Shown here: in pieces, positions 17,723 to 25,675 of the stretch
How positions within the stretch are numbered: the stretch's first letter is position 1
Layout: every line of letters begins with the position of its first letter
Assembly: GCF_007744255.1 (NCBI RefSeq)
Contig: NZ_CP036267.1
Span: forward strand, 3,103,500-3,167,499
Direction: 5' to 3'
From: Thalassoglobus polymorphus
GTDB lineage: Bacteria > Planctomycetota > Planctomycetia > Planctomycetales > Planctomycetaceae
Length of the DNA stretch: 64,000 nucleotides
Notes under the pieces: generated by a model
The model's database searches: none
The model's input: the letters and a program-made list of their open reading frames with translations, nothing else
Told to the model about the DNA's origin: nothing
Made by a program: the position numbers and the translations under genes

Positions 17723-18862
17723 TCAAGGCGACAGCAAGTCTTTTCGCCCTGTATACTTTTCGACCGCATCGGGGTTGAGTTCTAGACCGAGGCCGGGAGT
17801 CGCTGGAATTTCGAGGGTTCCGTCTTCGTCGAGGCTCCAAGCGTTCAAGACAATCTCATCGATGAAGGGGGAACCGGTGAGGTATTCGACGAAATTGGTT
17901 CTGGGAAACGCCGATGCCAAATGCAAATCCGCAGCCAATCCGACCGCAGTATTCCAGCCATGTGGAATGAATTGAATTCCATTCTCTTGGGCCATCCAGG
18001 CGATCCGGCGTTCCTCGCTGATTCCACCCACTTTCGTAACATCGGGCTGCACAATGTCGAATGCCTGACCTTGCAGCCAAGGCACAAATTCCTGACGCCG
18101 CGTTAACACTTCACCACCCGAAACAGGAACCGGCGAATGTTCACGGAGCCGTTTGAAATCCTCCAGCGAATCAGGCGTGAGCGGCTCCTCAAACCACGTG
18201 ACGTCATAATCCGCGAGCATTCTGGAAGTGCGCAGTGCCCACTTATAACCGTTCGGCCAGAAAGCGTCACTTCCTCCGGCATCGACCATTAACTTCGCAT
18301 CATCACCAATCGCGTTTCGAGCCGCTTTGACAATCTCTTCATCGTGCTGAAAGGATTCTCGACGACCAAACGGGCCCCAGCCAATTTTGAATGCGCGAAA
18401 ACCTTCACTCATGACCGGTTCAAGCCGGTCTTTCATTTTTTCAGGTTCGTCCATCAGCAATGAGGCGTAGGGCTGGACTCGCTCACGGTATCTGCCGCCG
18501 AGCAAGCGCCCTACCGGTTGCCGAGTCGCTTTTCCCAAGATGTCCCAGAGTGCAATGTCGATCCCGCTGATGGTGTGAGTGATCGAACCTCCGCGCCCTA
18601 ACCAGAAAGTATTCTGATGCAGTTTCTCACTCACTCGCTCTGGCTCAAGAGCGTTTTCGCCCTCGTAAATCGGCTTCAGCACATCGAGCGATGCCTGCAC
18701 GAGATCACTATTCGTGAAGACACTTCCGAGCCCGATGATGTCGGCATCCGTGTGAACAACGATCAGCGTGTGGACACAATCATCAGGTTGAATTTCGTTG
18801 CTCCAGCCACCTTCAGGAGTCGCACCGTGTAACCCAGCGCAGCGAATTTCTGTGATCTTCAT
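17723..18862 (-). CDS. enolase-superfamily enzyme, mandelate racemase-like
   Basis: A TIM-barrel enzyme that abstracts the proton next to a carboxylate, probably a sugar-acid dehydratase or racemase. I start at ATG 18862 (MKITEIRCAGLHGA), with GGAAAG upstream and 13 bases after the preceding gene; the longer frame overlaps that gene. Visible residues: AFKIGWG with the barrel Lys in a KxG rather than KxK setting, metal ligands in VDAGG, WFEEP and SGGE, and the His-Asp dyad in QPDVTKVGG and FIPHGWN. The dyad places it in the mandelate racemase subgroup. The substrate cannot be read from the sequence. It is the last gene of a three-gene leftward operon with an OleC-like ligase. Confidence 0.88.
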   Translation of the reverse strand: MKITEIRCAGLHGATPEGGWSNEIQPDDCVHTLIVVHTDADIIGLGSVFTNSDLVQASLDVLKPIYEGENALEPERVSEKLHQNTFWLGRGGSITHTISGIDIALWDILGKATRQPVGRLLGGRYRERVQPYASLLMDEPEKMKDRLEPVMSEGFRAFKIGWGPFGRRESFQHDEEIVKAARNAIGDDAKLMVDAGGSDAFWPNGYKWALRTSRMLADYDVTWFEEPLTPDSLEDFKRLREHSPVPVSGGEVLTRRQEFVPWLQGQAFDIVQPDVTKVGGISEERRIAWMAQENGIQFIPHGWNTAVGLAADLHLASAFPRTNFVEYLTGSPFIDEIVLNAWSLDEDGTLEIPATPGLGLELNPDAVEKYTGRKDLLSP

Positions 18863-18875
18863 TTGCTTTCCAACC

Positions 18876-20549
18876 TTACGACATCTGTTCTTGTGCCCAC
18901 TTCGCAAGTTGCTCACGATTAATCTTCACATTGTGGCGAGTATCAACCGGCAAGCTGCGATGAAAGAGAATAGTCTCAATTGATTGTGTCAGTTCAGAGG
19001 CTTTCCCGAGAGCAAGCAATTCGTCGTGAAACTTTTGAAGTGCTGCTGAGTTTTCCGGAAACTCTCCCGCCTCTGGTTCAACAACGATGACAGGGCTTTG
19101 GTTCGGTTTTTCTCCAATCCCGACAAGTGCCGAGCGATAGACATTTGGATGCTCGTTGAAAATGGCTTCACACTTCACCGAAAAATGTCGTACGCCATTC
19201 ACGTCAACGATGTGAGCTTTTCGCCCGCAAAACCAAAGTTGCTGTTCGTTGTCGAAGTATCCGACATCACCAATTCGATGCCAGAAGCGATCCCCATCTG
19301 CAATCTTCGCAAGTGCTGTCGCTTCTACACGTTGAAAATACTCTCGAGTGACGGAAGGACTCCGGACGATGATCTCACCGATCTCGCCATGTGGCAGCTC
19401 TTTCGCATCGGTCATAAATGAGATTGGGCCATCAGTGATTTCGATGATTTTGACATCCACTCCGGGAAACGTCTTTCCGACACATGTTCCTTCGCCTTGC
19501 CCCGTTCTGCTCGCGGTTTCATTAAGAACCTGCGAACCACCAATTGAAGCGACCGGCAAACTTTCGGTCGCTCCGTAAGGAGTGAACAGGTCGGCGCCCG
19601 GCTTGGTAATCACTTTTTGCATTCGTTTCAAAACGTGGACTGGAACGGGACCGCCAGCTGACAGAGCACGCTTGATTGTTGGGAAAGTAACGCCGTTCTC
19701 AACGCAATATCTGCCGACACGATTCCAGAACGCAGGTGATCCGAACGCCTGTGTGACTTTGAATTTTTCGATATCGCGAATCATTTTTTCAGGATCGACC
19801 TGAGCGGGCTTCGTGGGGTCCATCTCAGGAATCACGGTCGTCACGCCCATCGCAGCGTTGAACAATCCAAACAACGGAAAGCCTGGCAGGTCGACCTCTC
19901 CCGGCTCAATTCCGTAATAGGACTGAATCATCTCGACCTGAGCATCGAACATCCCATGTTCATAGGCAACACCCTTTGGAGGACCAGTGCTTCCGGAAGT
20001 GAAGATGATGGCCGCCAGATCTTCCCGTTTTGTTTTTGCGACAGCGAAAGATTCGGCTTTGGACTTTTTCAGCTCGCTCAGCTTGCCAATGACTCCCGGC
20101 ATCCAGCAGCTGGATGAGATATTGAATTTTGCATTCGGAAACTTGCGACGATTCAAAAGACGAACAAAATGAACCAGCGGAAGTGCCACAAATCCATCTG
20201 GATTGACTTCTTCAAGGCAACGAAAGATGTTCGTGCGGCCCATTCCCGGGTCGATCAATACAATCGTCGCTCCGGTTTTGAAGAGAGCAAATGTCAGCGA
20301 GACGAAGTCGATGCTGAAGGGGACAAACAGCACAAGCTTCATGCCCGGCCCGCAGCCTCGTTCTCGGAGTCCGGCAGCGATTCGATCTGATTCCTCGTCG
20401 AGTTCCTGAAAACTCAACTGCCGGTAGACAACCTGACCGTCACGTCTGGTCTTAATTGTTTCAACAACCGCTGTTTGATTCGGATTGAGCTTGGCGAATT
20501 TGCTGAAGCGAAGGGCGATATTGACAGATTCAGTCATCGATTGAGACAT
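18876..20549 (-). CDS. AMP-dependent acyl ligase, OleC-like
   Basis: A member of the ANL superfamily closest by eye to OleC, the ATP-dependent enzyme that closes beta-hydroxy acids to beta-lactones in olefin synthesis. Seen in order: VLIDPGMGRTN, the AMP-binding loop IIFTSGSTGPPKGVAYEH, DLPGFPLFGLFNAAMGVT with VIPEMDPTKPAQ (an OleC trait), TPYGATESLPVASI, and the C-terminal hinge DVGYFDNEQQLWFCGRKAH. OleA, OleB and OleD genes are not adjacent, so either they lie elsewhere or this enzyme serves another pathway. It overlaps the small upstream gene by about 20 bases and is followed after 13 bases by the enolase-superfamily gene. Confidence 0.87.
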   Translation of the reverse strand: MSQSMTESVNIALRFSKFAKLNPNQTAVVETIKTRRDGQVVYRQLSFQELDEESDRIAAGLRERGCGPGMKLVLFVPFSIDFVSLTFALFKTGATIVLIDPGMGRTNIFRCLEEVNPDGFVALPLVHFVRLLNRRKFPNAKFNISSSCWMPGVIGKLSELKKSKAESFAVAKTKREDLAAIIFTSGSTGPPKGVAYEHGMFDAQVEMIQSYYGIEPGEVDLPGFPLFGLFNAAMGVTTVIPEMDPTKPAQVDPEKMIRDIEKFKVTQAFGSPAFWNRVGRYCVENGVTFPTIKRALSAGGPVPVHVLKRMQKVITKPGADLFTPYGATESLPVASIGGSQVLNETASRTGQGEGTCVGKTFPGVDVKIIEITDGPISFMTDAKELPHGEIGEIIVRSPSVTREYFQRVEATALAKIADGDRFWHRIGDVGYFDNEQQLWFCGRKAHIVDVNGVRHFSVKCEAIFNEHPNVYRSALVGIGEKPNQSPVIVVEPEAGEFPENSAALQKFHDELLALGKASELTQSIETILFHRSLPVDTRHNVKINREQLAKWAQEQMS

Positions 20550-20805
20550 CACTCATCGGCAAGCACGCCATGGTGTAGAGCATGTTCTGGCTTTCACATT
20601 GCTCTCGATAAGAGGCGGGCATCGCTTCCAGTGCAGCATCGTCCCATTCCAGGATGACTTTAGACGTCGCGCCCCGGCCTTGCGTTTCGAGAACCATTCC
20701 AGTCCACGACTCAATGATCACGTCCGGATACTCCGGCATGCAAACACCTTCATTGACCCGAACACGTTGTCCCGCGCTCGGCTTTGAAGACTTCCGTTTT
20801 GCCAT
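20530..20805 (-). CDS. small conserved-looking protein, first gene of the OleC-like operon
   Basis: A 91-residue protein from ATG 20805 (MAKRKSSKPSAGQRVRVNEG). The N-terminus is basic and the middle (VIIESWTGMVLETQGRG, then KVILEWDDAALEAMPASYRE) resembles a small beta-barrel, SH3-like or KOW-like fold. No catalytic motif is visible. Its end overlaps the start of the ligase gene, which suggests translational coupling. The longer frame from 20877 adds a stretch without coding character. Function unknown. Confidence 0.68.
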   Translation of the reverse strand: MAKRKSSKPSAGQRVRVNEGVCMPEYPDVIIESWTGMVLETQGRGATSKVILEWDDAALEAMPASYREQCESQNMLYTMACLPMSDVSIDD

Positions 20806-21102
20806 TACTACTATCCTGTGGACCTGAATCGACATCTCTCTCGGGATATTCCGCACGCCCGTTGGCGAGCGGATCAAACGTCGTTGAATGCCAATTCAAT
20901 CAAACGATCTACGACTCTTTCTTCATGAAAGAATCAGTCTGTGTGCAGGTTAGTCAGTCTGAGGGAATATCGTCAAACCGACTTCAGGGAAACTCTTGAT
21001 GTGTTGTTTATTTTCTAGATCATTTTCATTGCTCTCGTGCCCGTAATGGCCACATTCATGACTTCATCGTTCGAATGTTGCTCTCAAAGCGATTCCTGAC
21101 AG

Positions 21103-22191
21103 TTACCATTTTTCGACAGGTCCCGAGGGAACCGGAACGTGCATTTCTGGCAGCAATCCCGTTCTCGAACCACCGACTGGACCAGCTTCGCTGATTGCGT
21201 CGAGAGCGATTTGTAATTCATCCCGATCTCGTGCAGTCTGAAATTGGTGGCGAAGTGCTTTCCGTACTCGCATCCCTTTGAGATACCAATGCCCCATCTT
21301 TCGGAACATGACAACCGAGCGGCGCGGGCCGACCAACTCTTCCAGATAGCCGAATTGACGCATCATCAGCTGAAGACGCTCATCAAAGTTCCCCGGGGGC
21401 TGAATCGATCCAGTCGTTTCCCATTCGACAAGTTGACGGAAGATCCAAGGGTTCGCTAAGGCACCGCGTCCTATCGAAATCCCCTGACAGCCAGTCTCCT
21501 GGAACATCCGCTGTGCATCTTCAACATTGAGGATATCTCCGTTCCCGATTACCGGGATCGACTCGACCGCCTCGACGACCTTGCGAATTCCTTCTCGGTT
21601 GACAGATCCTCGAAAGCCCTGCTCTCGAGTCCGACCATGAATCGCCACCGCCACAACGCCGACCTGTTCAAACTCTCTGGCGAACTTGGGAGCGGTCAGT
21701 TGCGTGTCGTCCCAGCCAAGACGCATTTTAACGGTCACCGGAATCGAGACAGCATCGACCACAGTTTGGACAAGTTCGATCGTTTTATTGACCGAACACA
21801 TCATCGCGGACCCGGCCCCTCCACTGGTAATCCGATCGACCGGGCATCCCATATTGATATCAATCGAGTCGACACCATATTCGACAAGAAACTGAGCTGC
21901 ATCACGCATTTCGATGGGATCTGGACCAAAGATCTGGACCGAGTAAGGAGTATCGACCTCGTGAGTTTTGATCAGCTGGATCGATTTCTCATTCTTCTCT
22001 AACAAACCCCGAGCACTTACGAGATCAGTCGTGCAGAGTCCAACCCCGCCGATTTCTCGACAAACTCGACGAAACGGCAAGTTCGTAAACCCTGCCAATG
22101 GAGAGAGTAAATACCTCGATGGCAGCGTGAGCGAGCCAAACTGCAACGTTTGCGGGGCGAGAGATCGTTCTTGATAATTCGACGAAGTCAT
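21103..22191 (-). CDS. dusB: tRNA-dihydrouridine synthase
   Basis: An FMN enzyme that reduces uridines in the D-loop of tRNA. The 362 residues carry the Dus signature LSPLAGFTNLPFRRVCRE near the N-terminus, DINMGCPVDRITSGGAGS with the catalytic Cys of the GCP motif, VTVKMRLGWD, AIHGRTREQGFRG and VIGNGDI for FMN binding, and GISIGRGALANPWIFRQL. The order and spacing fit DusB best among bacterial Dus enzymes. In some bacteria dusB precedes fis; nothing like fis is present here. It stands alone and is transcribed leftward. Confidence 0.93.
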   Translation of the reverse strand: MTSSNYQERSLAPQTLQFGSLTLPSRYLLSPLAGFTNLPFRRVCREIGGVGLCTTDLVSARGLLEKNEKSIQLIKTHEVDTPYSVQIFGPDPIEMRDAAQFLVEYGVDSIDINMGCPVDRITSGGAGSAMMCSVNKTIELVQTVVDAVSIPVTVKMRLGWDDTQLTAPKFAREFEQVGVVAVAIHGRTREQGFRGSVNREGIRKVVEAVESIPVIGNGDILNVEDAQRMFQETGCQGISIGRGALANPWIFRQLVEWETTGSIQPPGNFDERLQLMMRQFGYLEELVGPRRSVVMFRKMGHWYLKGMRVRKALRHQFQTARDRDELQIALDAISEAGPVGGSRTGLLPEMHVPVPSGPVEKW

Positions 22192-22499
22192 GAAAGTCGT
22201 TTAAGTACGAAAAAAGAGTTGGTCTACAGCACATCATAGCGCGGACGATGTGGGCCGCAACTCAAGGGGTGATGTATGTGAAGCTGCGACTGGAAACTTG
22301 CGGAGAACAGTCCATCACATTGATATGAGAGTAGCATAAATGATATCTTGCCGGTGTAAAAAAACGCCATCTCCTGAAGACTTTTGAAACGCCTCTTCAA
22401 GAGAAAAGGAACTCGGGAATAGCACTGCGAGGGGCTGGAACCTAAATTACGTGTACGAAGTCAAATCCAGAAAGACGACAAACCGGAAGACGGAATCAA
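22192..22499. other. divergent intergenic region between dusB and the hydroxyacid dehydrogenase gene
   Basis: About 308 bases expected to hold two back-to-back promoters. I see no gene, repeat copy or strong hairpin. A GGAAG stretch precedes the rightward start codon. Confidence 0.6.
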
Positions 22500-23492
22500 A
22501 TGCCCAAATCGAAAGTTGTCATTACCGATTTTATTAACCCACCTCTCCATCATGAAGAGAAGATTTTGGGCGACATTGCAGAGGTCGAGGCTCTGAATGC
22601 TTTCTCAGAGGATGATCTTACCGGGAAGATCGAAAACGCCGACGCGATCATGCTGTACCATTTCATCTCCCTCACAGAAAAGACGATCAATCGCCTGGAA
22701 AACTGCAAGCTGATTGTCCGATGCGGCGTCGGCTTCGACAATGTGGACAGAGCGCTGGCTCGGGAAAAGGGGATCAACGTCGCTAATGTCCCGGATTACG
22801 GAACCGAAGAGGTCGCAGACTCTGCGATCGGGATGATGCTCACGCTGACTCGGGGAGTTCATTATATGAACAACCGCTTACAGCGAGGCGCAGGACCGTG
22901 GATCTATGAACAAGTGAAGCCAACTCACCGTCTTCGCGGCAGAACCTTCGGCATCATTGGTGTTGGCCGAATCGGAACTGCAACTGCCCTTCGAGCAAAG
23001 GCTTTAGGGATGCGGGTGATCTATTACGATCCACACGTTCCTGATGGACGCGATAAATCACTGGGGATTGAGCGAATCGAAGAACTGGACGACCTTCTTT
23101 CTCAGTCGGATGTTGTCAGCGCACACTGTCCTCGAACTGATGAAACTCAGCATATGATCAATGACGAAACGATCGCCAAGATGAAACCGGGCGCATTTTT
23201 GGTCAATACTGCACGAGGCGGGGTGGTCGATGCTCATGCAGTCCTGAGAGCAATCGAAGGAGATCATTTGCGAGGAGCAGCACTCGATGTCCTTGAAACC
23301 GAGCCTCCCGAAGAGGACGATCCTCTCATGGTCGCCTGGAGAAATCCCTCTCATCCGGCGTATGATCGGCTCATTCTCAATCCCCACGCAGCTTTCTATT
23401 CCGAGGAAGGGTTAGATGACATGAGAATTAAAGGGAGCCAGAACTGTTTGCGGGTCCTCAACGGTCAAAAACCACGAAATGTGGTGAATTGA
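22500..23492 (+). CDS. D-isomer-specific 2-hydroxyacid dehydrogenase (CtBP-like)
   Basis: A cytoplasmic NAD(P)-dependent oxidoreductase of 330 residues. The Rossmann motif GIIGVGRIGTATA is followed by YYDPHVPDG, then the catalytic Arg in NTARGGVVD, the Glu in LETEPPEED and the His in NPHAAFYS. Before the Rossmann domain, IVRCGVGFDNVD is shared with phosphoglycerate dehydrogenases and with the CtBP group. It lacks the C-terminal ACT domain of long SerA. The substrate is not predictable. An SD-like GGAAGACGGAA lies just before the ATG. Confidence 0.92.
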   Translation: MPKSKVVITDFINPPLHHEEKILGDIAEVEALNAFSEDDLTGKIENADAIMLYHFISLTEKTINRLENCKLIVRCGVGFDNVDRALAREKGINVANVPDYGTEEVADSAIGMMLTLTRGVHYMNNRLQRGAGPWIYEQVKPTHRLRGRTFGIIGVGRIGTATALRAKALGMRVIYYDPHVPDGRDKSLGIERIEELDDLLSQSDVVSAHCPRTDETQHMINDETIAKMKPGAFLVNTARGGVVDAHAVLRAIEGDHLRGAALDVLETEPPEEDDPLMVAWRNPSHPAYDRLILNPHAAFYSEEGLDDMRIKGSQNCLRVLNGQKPRNVVN

Positions 23493-23823
23493 GTCCCTTC
23501 AAATCAATTTTCTGTGACAAAATTCCGGTTCTCATCAAAGTTTCAACAAAATTCCTGCACGGAAGCAGTGAGGGACACTTGACGAGGTGAGTTCCAAACG
23601 ACATGATTCGCTTTTCCCCTGAAAAGGATGAGGGGGGATGATTGCGTGTTTAGATGCTCTAACAATTTAGATGCCCTGGCAACTCCTTTTGTTAGACGCC
23701 CTGAAATCCTGTTGAAACCGTACATTTGGAACCATTCCCAAACAGTCGATTTCAACCACTTGCTCAGGTTTTGTTAGAGCTAATCAGTATCGTAAGTCCA
23801 AGCTATATCGGGAATTAGATTTA
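23493..23823. other. leader region of rpsD with short direct repeats
   Basis: About 330 bases without a credible gene. It contains three related 11-mers, TTAGATGCTCT at 23650, TTAGATGCCCT at 23667 and TTAGACGCCCT at 23692. These lie 120-170 bases before the rpsD start and could be a protein-binding array or part of the 5' leader. S4 represses its own mRNA in several bacteria, but no S4-binding pseudoknot is evident by eye. Confidence 0.45.
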
Positions 23824-24432
23824 ATGGGACGTTACACCGGACCCAAAGCGAGAATCAATCGCCGTCTCGGTTTTCAAGTTTTTGAAAACGCGGGCGCTGT
23901 TCGAGCATTTGAACGCAAAGAATACCCACCAGGGATGGCTCAACGTCGACGCAAAACCAGTAACTATGGTTTAGCTCTCGTTGAAAAGCAGAAGATCAAG
24001 TTCTATTACGGTCTTCGCGAAAAGCATCTCCGTCGATACTTCGACAAAGCCCGACGTATTAAAGGGAACACCGGAGAGAATCTGATGATTCTTTGCGAGC
24101 GACGTATGGACAATGTTGTCCGTCGAGCCGGGTTCACCAAATCACGTCCGCAAGCACGCCAGGGAATTGTCCATGGGCACTTCCTGATCAACGGTCGCCG
24201 CGTCGACCGTCCATCCTTCATGGTGAAAGCTGGCGATAAAATTACTGTCAAGAACCGTCCGAATCTTAAGCAGCTTTACAAAGAGCTGAGCGAAGATTCT
24301 GGAGATACAGGTTGTAGCTGGATCAACTTTGATGGTGACGAACTCACCGCCATTGTCACCTCACTACCAACATTTGACGATGTCAGCCTTCCGGTTGACG
24401 TCGGACAAGTCGTCGCGTTCCTGTCGCGATAG
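23824..24432 (+). CDS. rpsD: 30S ribosomal protein S4
   Basis: S4 binds 16S rRNA early in assembly of the small subunit and helps set decoding accuracy. The 202 residues begin MGRYTGPKARINRRLGF and contain the S4 signature ERRMDNVVRRAGFTKSRPQAR, with the S4 RNA-binding domain GHFLINGRRVDRPSFMVKAGD. The N-terminal zinc-binding Cys set of some S4 proteins is absent. The gene is isolated from the usual rpsM-rpsK-rpoA neighbourhood. A terminator follows immediately. Confidence 0.97.
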   Translation: MGRYTGPKARINRRLGFQVFENAGAVRAFERKEYPPGMAQRRRKTSNYGLALVEKQKIKFYYGLREKHLRRYFDKARRIKGNTGENLMILCERRMDNVVRRAGFTKSRPQARQGIVHGHFLINGRRVDRPSFMVKAGDKITVKNRPNLKQLYKELSEDSGDTGCSWINFDGDELTAIVTSLPTFDDVSLPVDVGQVVAFLSR

Positions 24433-24446
24433 TCAAAACAGATTCA

Positions 24447-24488
24447 AAACGGCGATCTGGAGTCTCTCCCGATTGCCGTTTTTTTTTG
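24447..24488 (+). terminator. intrinsic terminator after rpsD
   Basis: AAAACGGC (24447-24454) pairs with GCCGTTTT (24475-24482), with an inner GATC/GATT match, and is followed by a T run continuing to 24487. It starts 14 bases after the rpsD stop. Confidence 0.85.
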
Positions 24489-24506
24489 CGCTGAATAGAT
24501 CCCCCG

Positions 24507-24534
24507 CCTGAACTAAATTCACCTGAACTAAATT
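24507..24534 (+). repeat. 13-bp imperfect tandem duplication
   Basis: CCTGAACTAAATT occurs twice separated by two bases, in the spacer between the rpsD terminator and the sugar isomerase-like gene. Confidence 0.8.
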
Positions 24535-24573
24535 GTTAAGACGAGTCTTCTTCAATAATCAACGAGGAACAGA

Positions 24574-25542
24574 ATGTCAGGTGAAATGAACATCAATCGA
24601 CGCCAACTGCTCGCCGGGGCCGCCTTGGCTGGGACGATGGGACTCAGCAGTTTCGCACAAGGCCAGAAGCCGGAAGTGCCGCAAGAACAGCCGCGACCTC
24701 CAGTGAAGCGAACTCCTCGAATCGCAACGTCGACGTATTCGTACTGGAGATTCCGACCTGATACGAAATTGAGCATTGAAGAGTGCATTGACCTCGCTGC
24801 TAACGCTGGATTCGATGGTGTGGAAGTCTTGCATATTCAAATGCAGGATGAATCAAACGCCGCATTGCAACGAATTAAACAGCGTGCTTTCCGGAACGGA
24901 ATCGACCTGTGTGGGTGCTCAACACATCAATCTTTCGTTTCTCCTGATGCCGACAAGCGACAGAGAAATATCGACCATACCATCCACTGCATCGAACTTG
25001 CTTATGCTCTCGGTATCCCTACGATTCGCGTCAATACCGGTCGATGGGGCACAATTAAAAGCTTCGATGAACTTATGGCGAAAAAGGGAATCGAGCCAAT
25101 TCTTCCGGGACATACCGAAGACGAAGGATTCAAATGGGTCATCGATTCGCTGGAAAAATGTCTTCCCAAAGCGGAAGAATGTGGCGTCGTACTGGGGCTC
25201 GAAAACCACTGGGGACTGGGAAGGACAGCTGAAGGCGTCATCCGAGTCATTGATGCCATCGATTCTCCCTGGCTGCAAGCAACACTCGATACCGGAAATT
25301 TTCTGGAGCGGCAGTACGAGCAATACGAACTACTCGCCCCGTACGCAGCTTTCGTTCAAGCCAAAACCTATTTCGGCGGAGGAACGTGGTACACCCTCGA
25401 AATCGATTATGAGCGCGTCGCCAAAATACTCTCTGACGTCAACTACACCGGATATGTTTCGCTCGAATTCGAAGGCAAAGAGGCTCACGAGACTGCCATC
25501 CCCAAAAGCCTCCAAATGCTTCGCAAATCGTTTGGCGAGTGA
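24574..25542 (+). CDS. exported sugar phosphate isomerase/epimerase-like TIM barrel protein
   Basis: A 322-residue protein of the AP endonuclease family 2 / xylose isomerase-like TIM barrel class, probably acting on a sugar or inositol derivative outside the cytoplasm. The N-terminus carries a Tat-type leader, NINRRQLLAGAALAGTMG, ending around SSFAQG. The barrel follows: NAGFDGVEVLHI, GIPTIRVNTGRW, VVLGLENHWGLGR with a metal-binding Glu and His, ATLDTGNF and YVSLEFEG with the last Glu ligand. GAGG lies 6 bases before the ATG. The gene stands alone. Exact substrate unknown; such proteins are very common in planctomycetes. Confidence 0.87.
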   Translation: MSGEMNINRRQLLAGAALAGTMGLSSFAQGQKPEVPQEQPRPPVKRTPRIATSTYSYWRFRPDTKLSIEECIDLAANAGFDGVEVLHIQMQDESNAALQRIKQRAFRNGIDLCGCSTHQSFVSPDADKRQRNIDHTIHCIELAYALGIPTIRVNTGRWGTIKSFDELMAKKGIEPILPGHTEDEGFKWVIDSLEKCLPKAEECGVVLGLENHWGLGRTAEGVIRVIDAIDSPWLQATLDTGNFLERQYEQYELLAPYAAFVQAKTYFGGGTWYTLEIDYERVAKILSDVNYTGYVSLEFEGKEAHETAIPKSLQMLRKSFGE

Positions 25543-25560
25543 CCCGATTCAGAAATGAAA

Positions 25561-25670
25561 CTCTTTAGAGCAGTTTGCTCTAGCCAGTGCCCGTGAAGAA
25601 CGTGTTTCACCAGCGAAATGGCTGTTCACCACGAGGCAGGACGTGAATACCAATTCGAAAAATGCTATAA
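25561..25670 (+). repeat. TAGAGCA repeat, unfilled form, abutting mutY
   Basis: Begins CTCTTTAGAGCAGTTTGCTC, continues GCCCGTGAAGAACGTGTTTC, passes the position of the insertion target (here degenerate, ACCAGCGAAATGG) and ends ACCAATTCGAAAAATGCTATA. It is the same form as the copy at 8911. It ends 6 bases before the ATG of mutY, so the promoter or leader of mutY lies within or across it. Confidence 0.8.
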
Positions 25671-25675
25671 ACGCA

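Noticed and set aside
24776-25558. 260-residue frame in the sugar isomerase-like gene
   Set aside because: It is a shifted-frame shadow of a gene with a clear Tat leader and TIM-barrel motifs.
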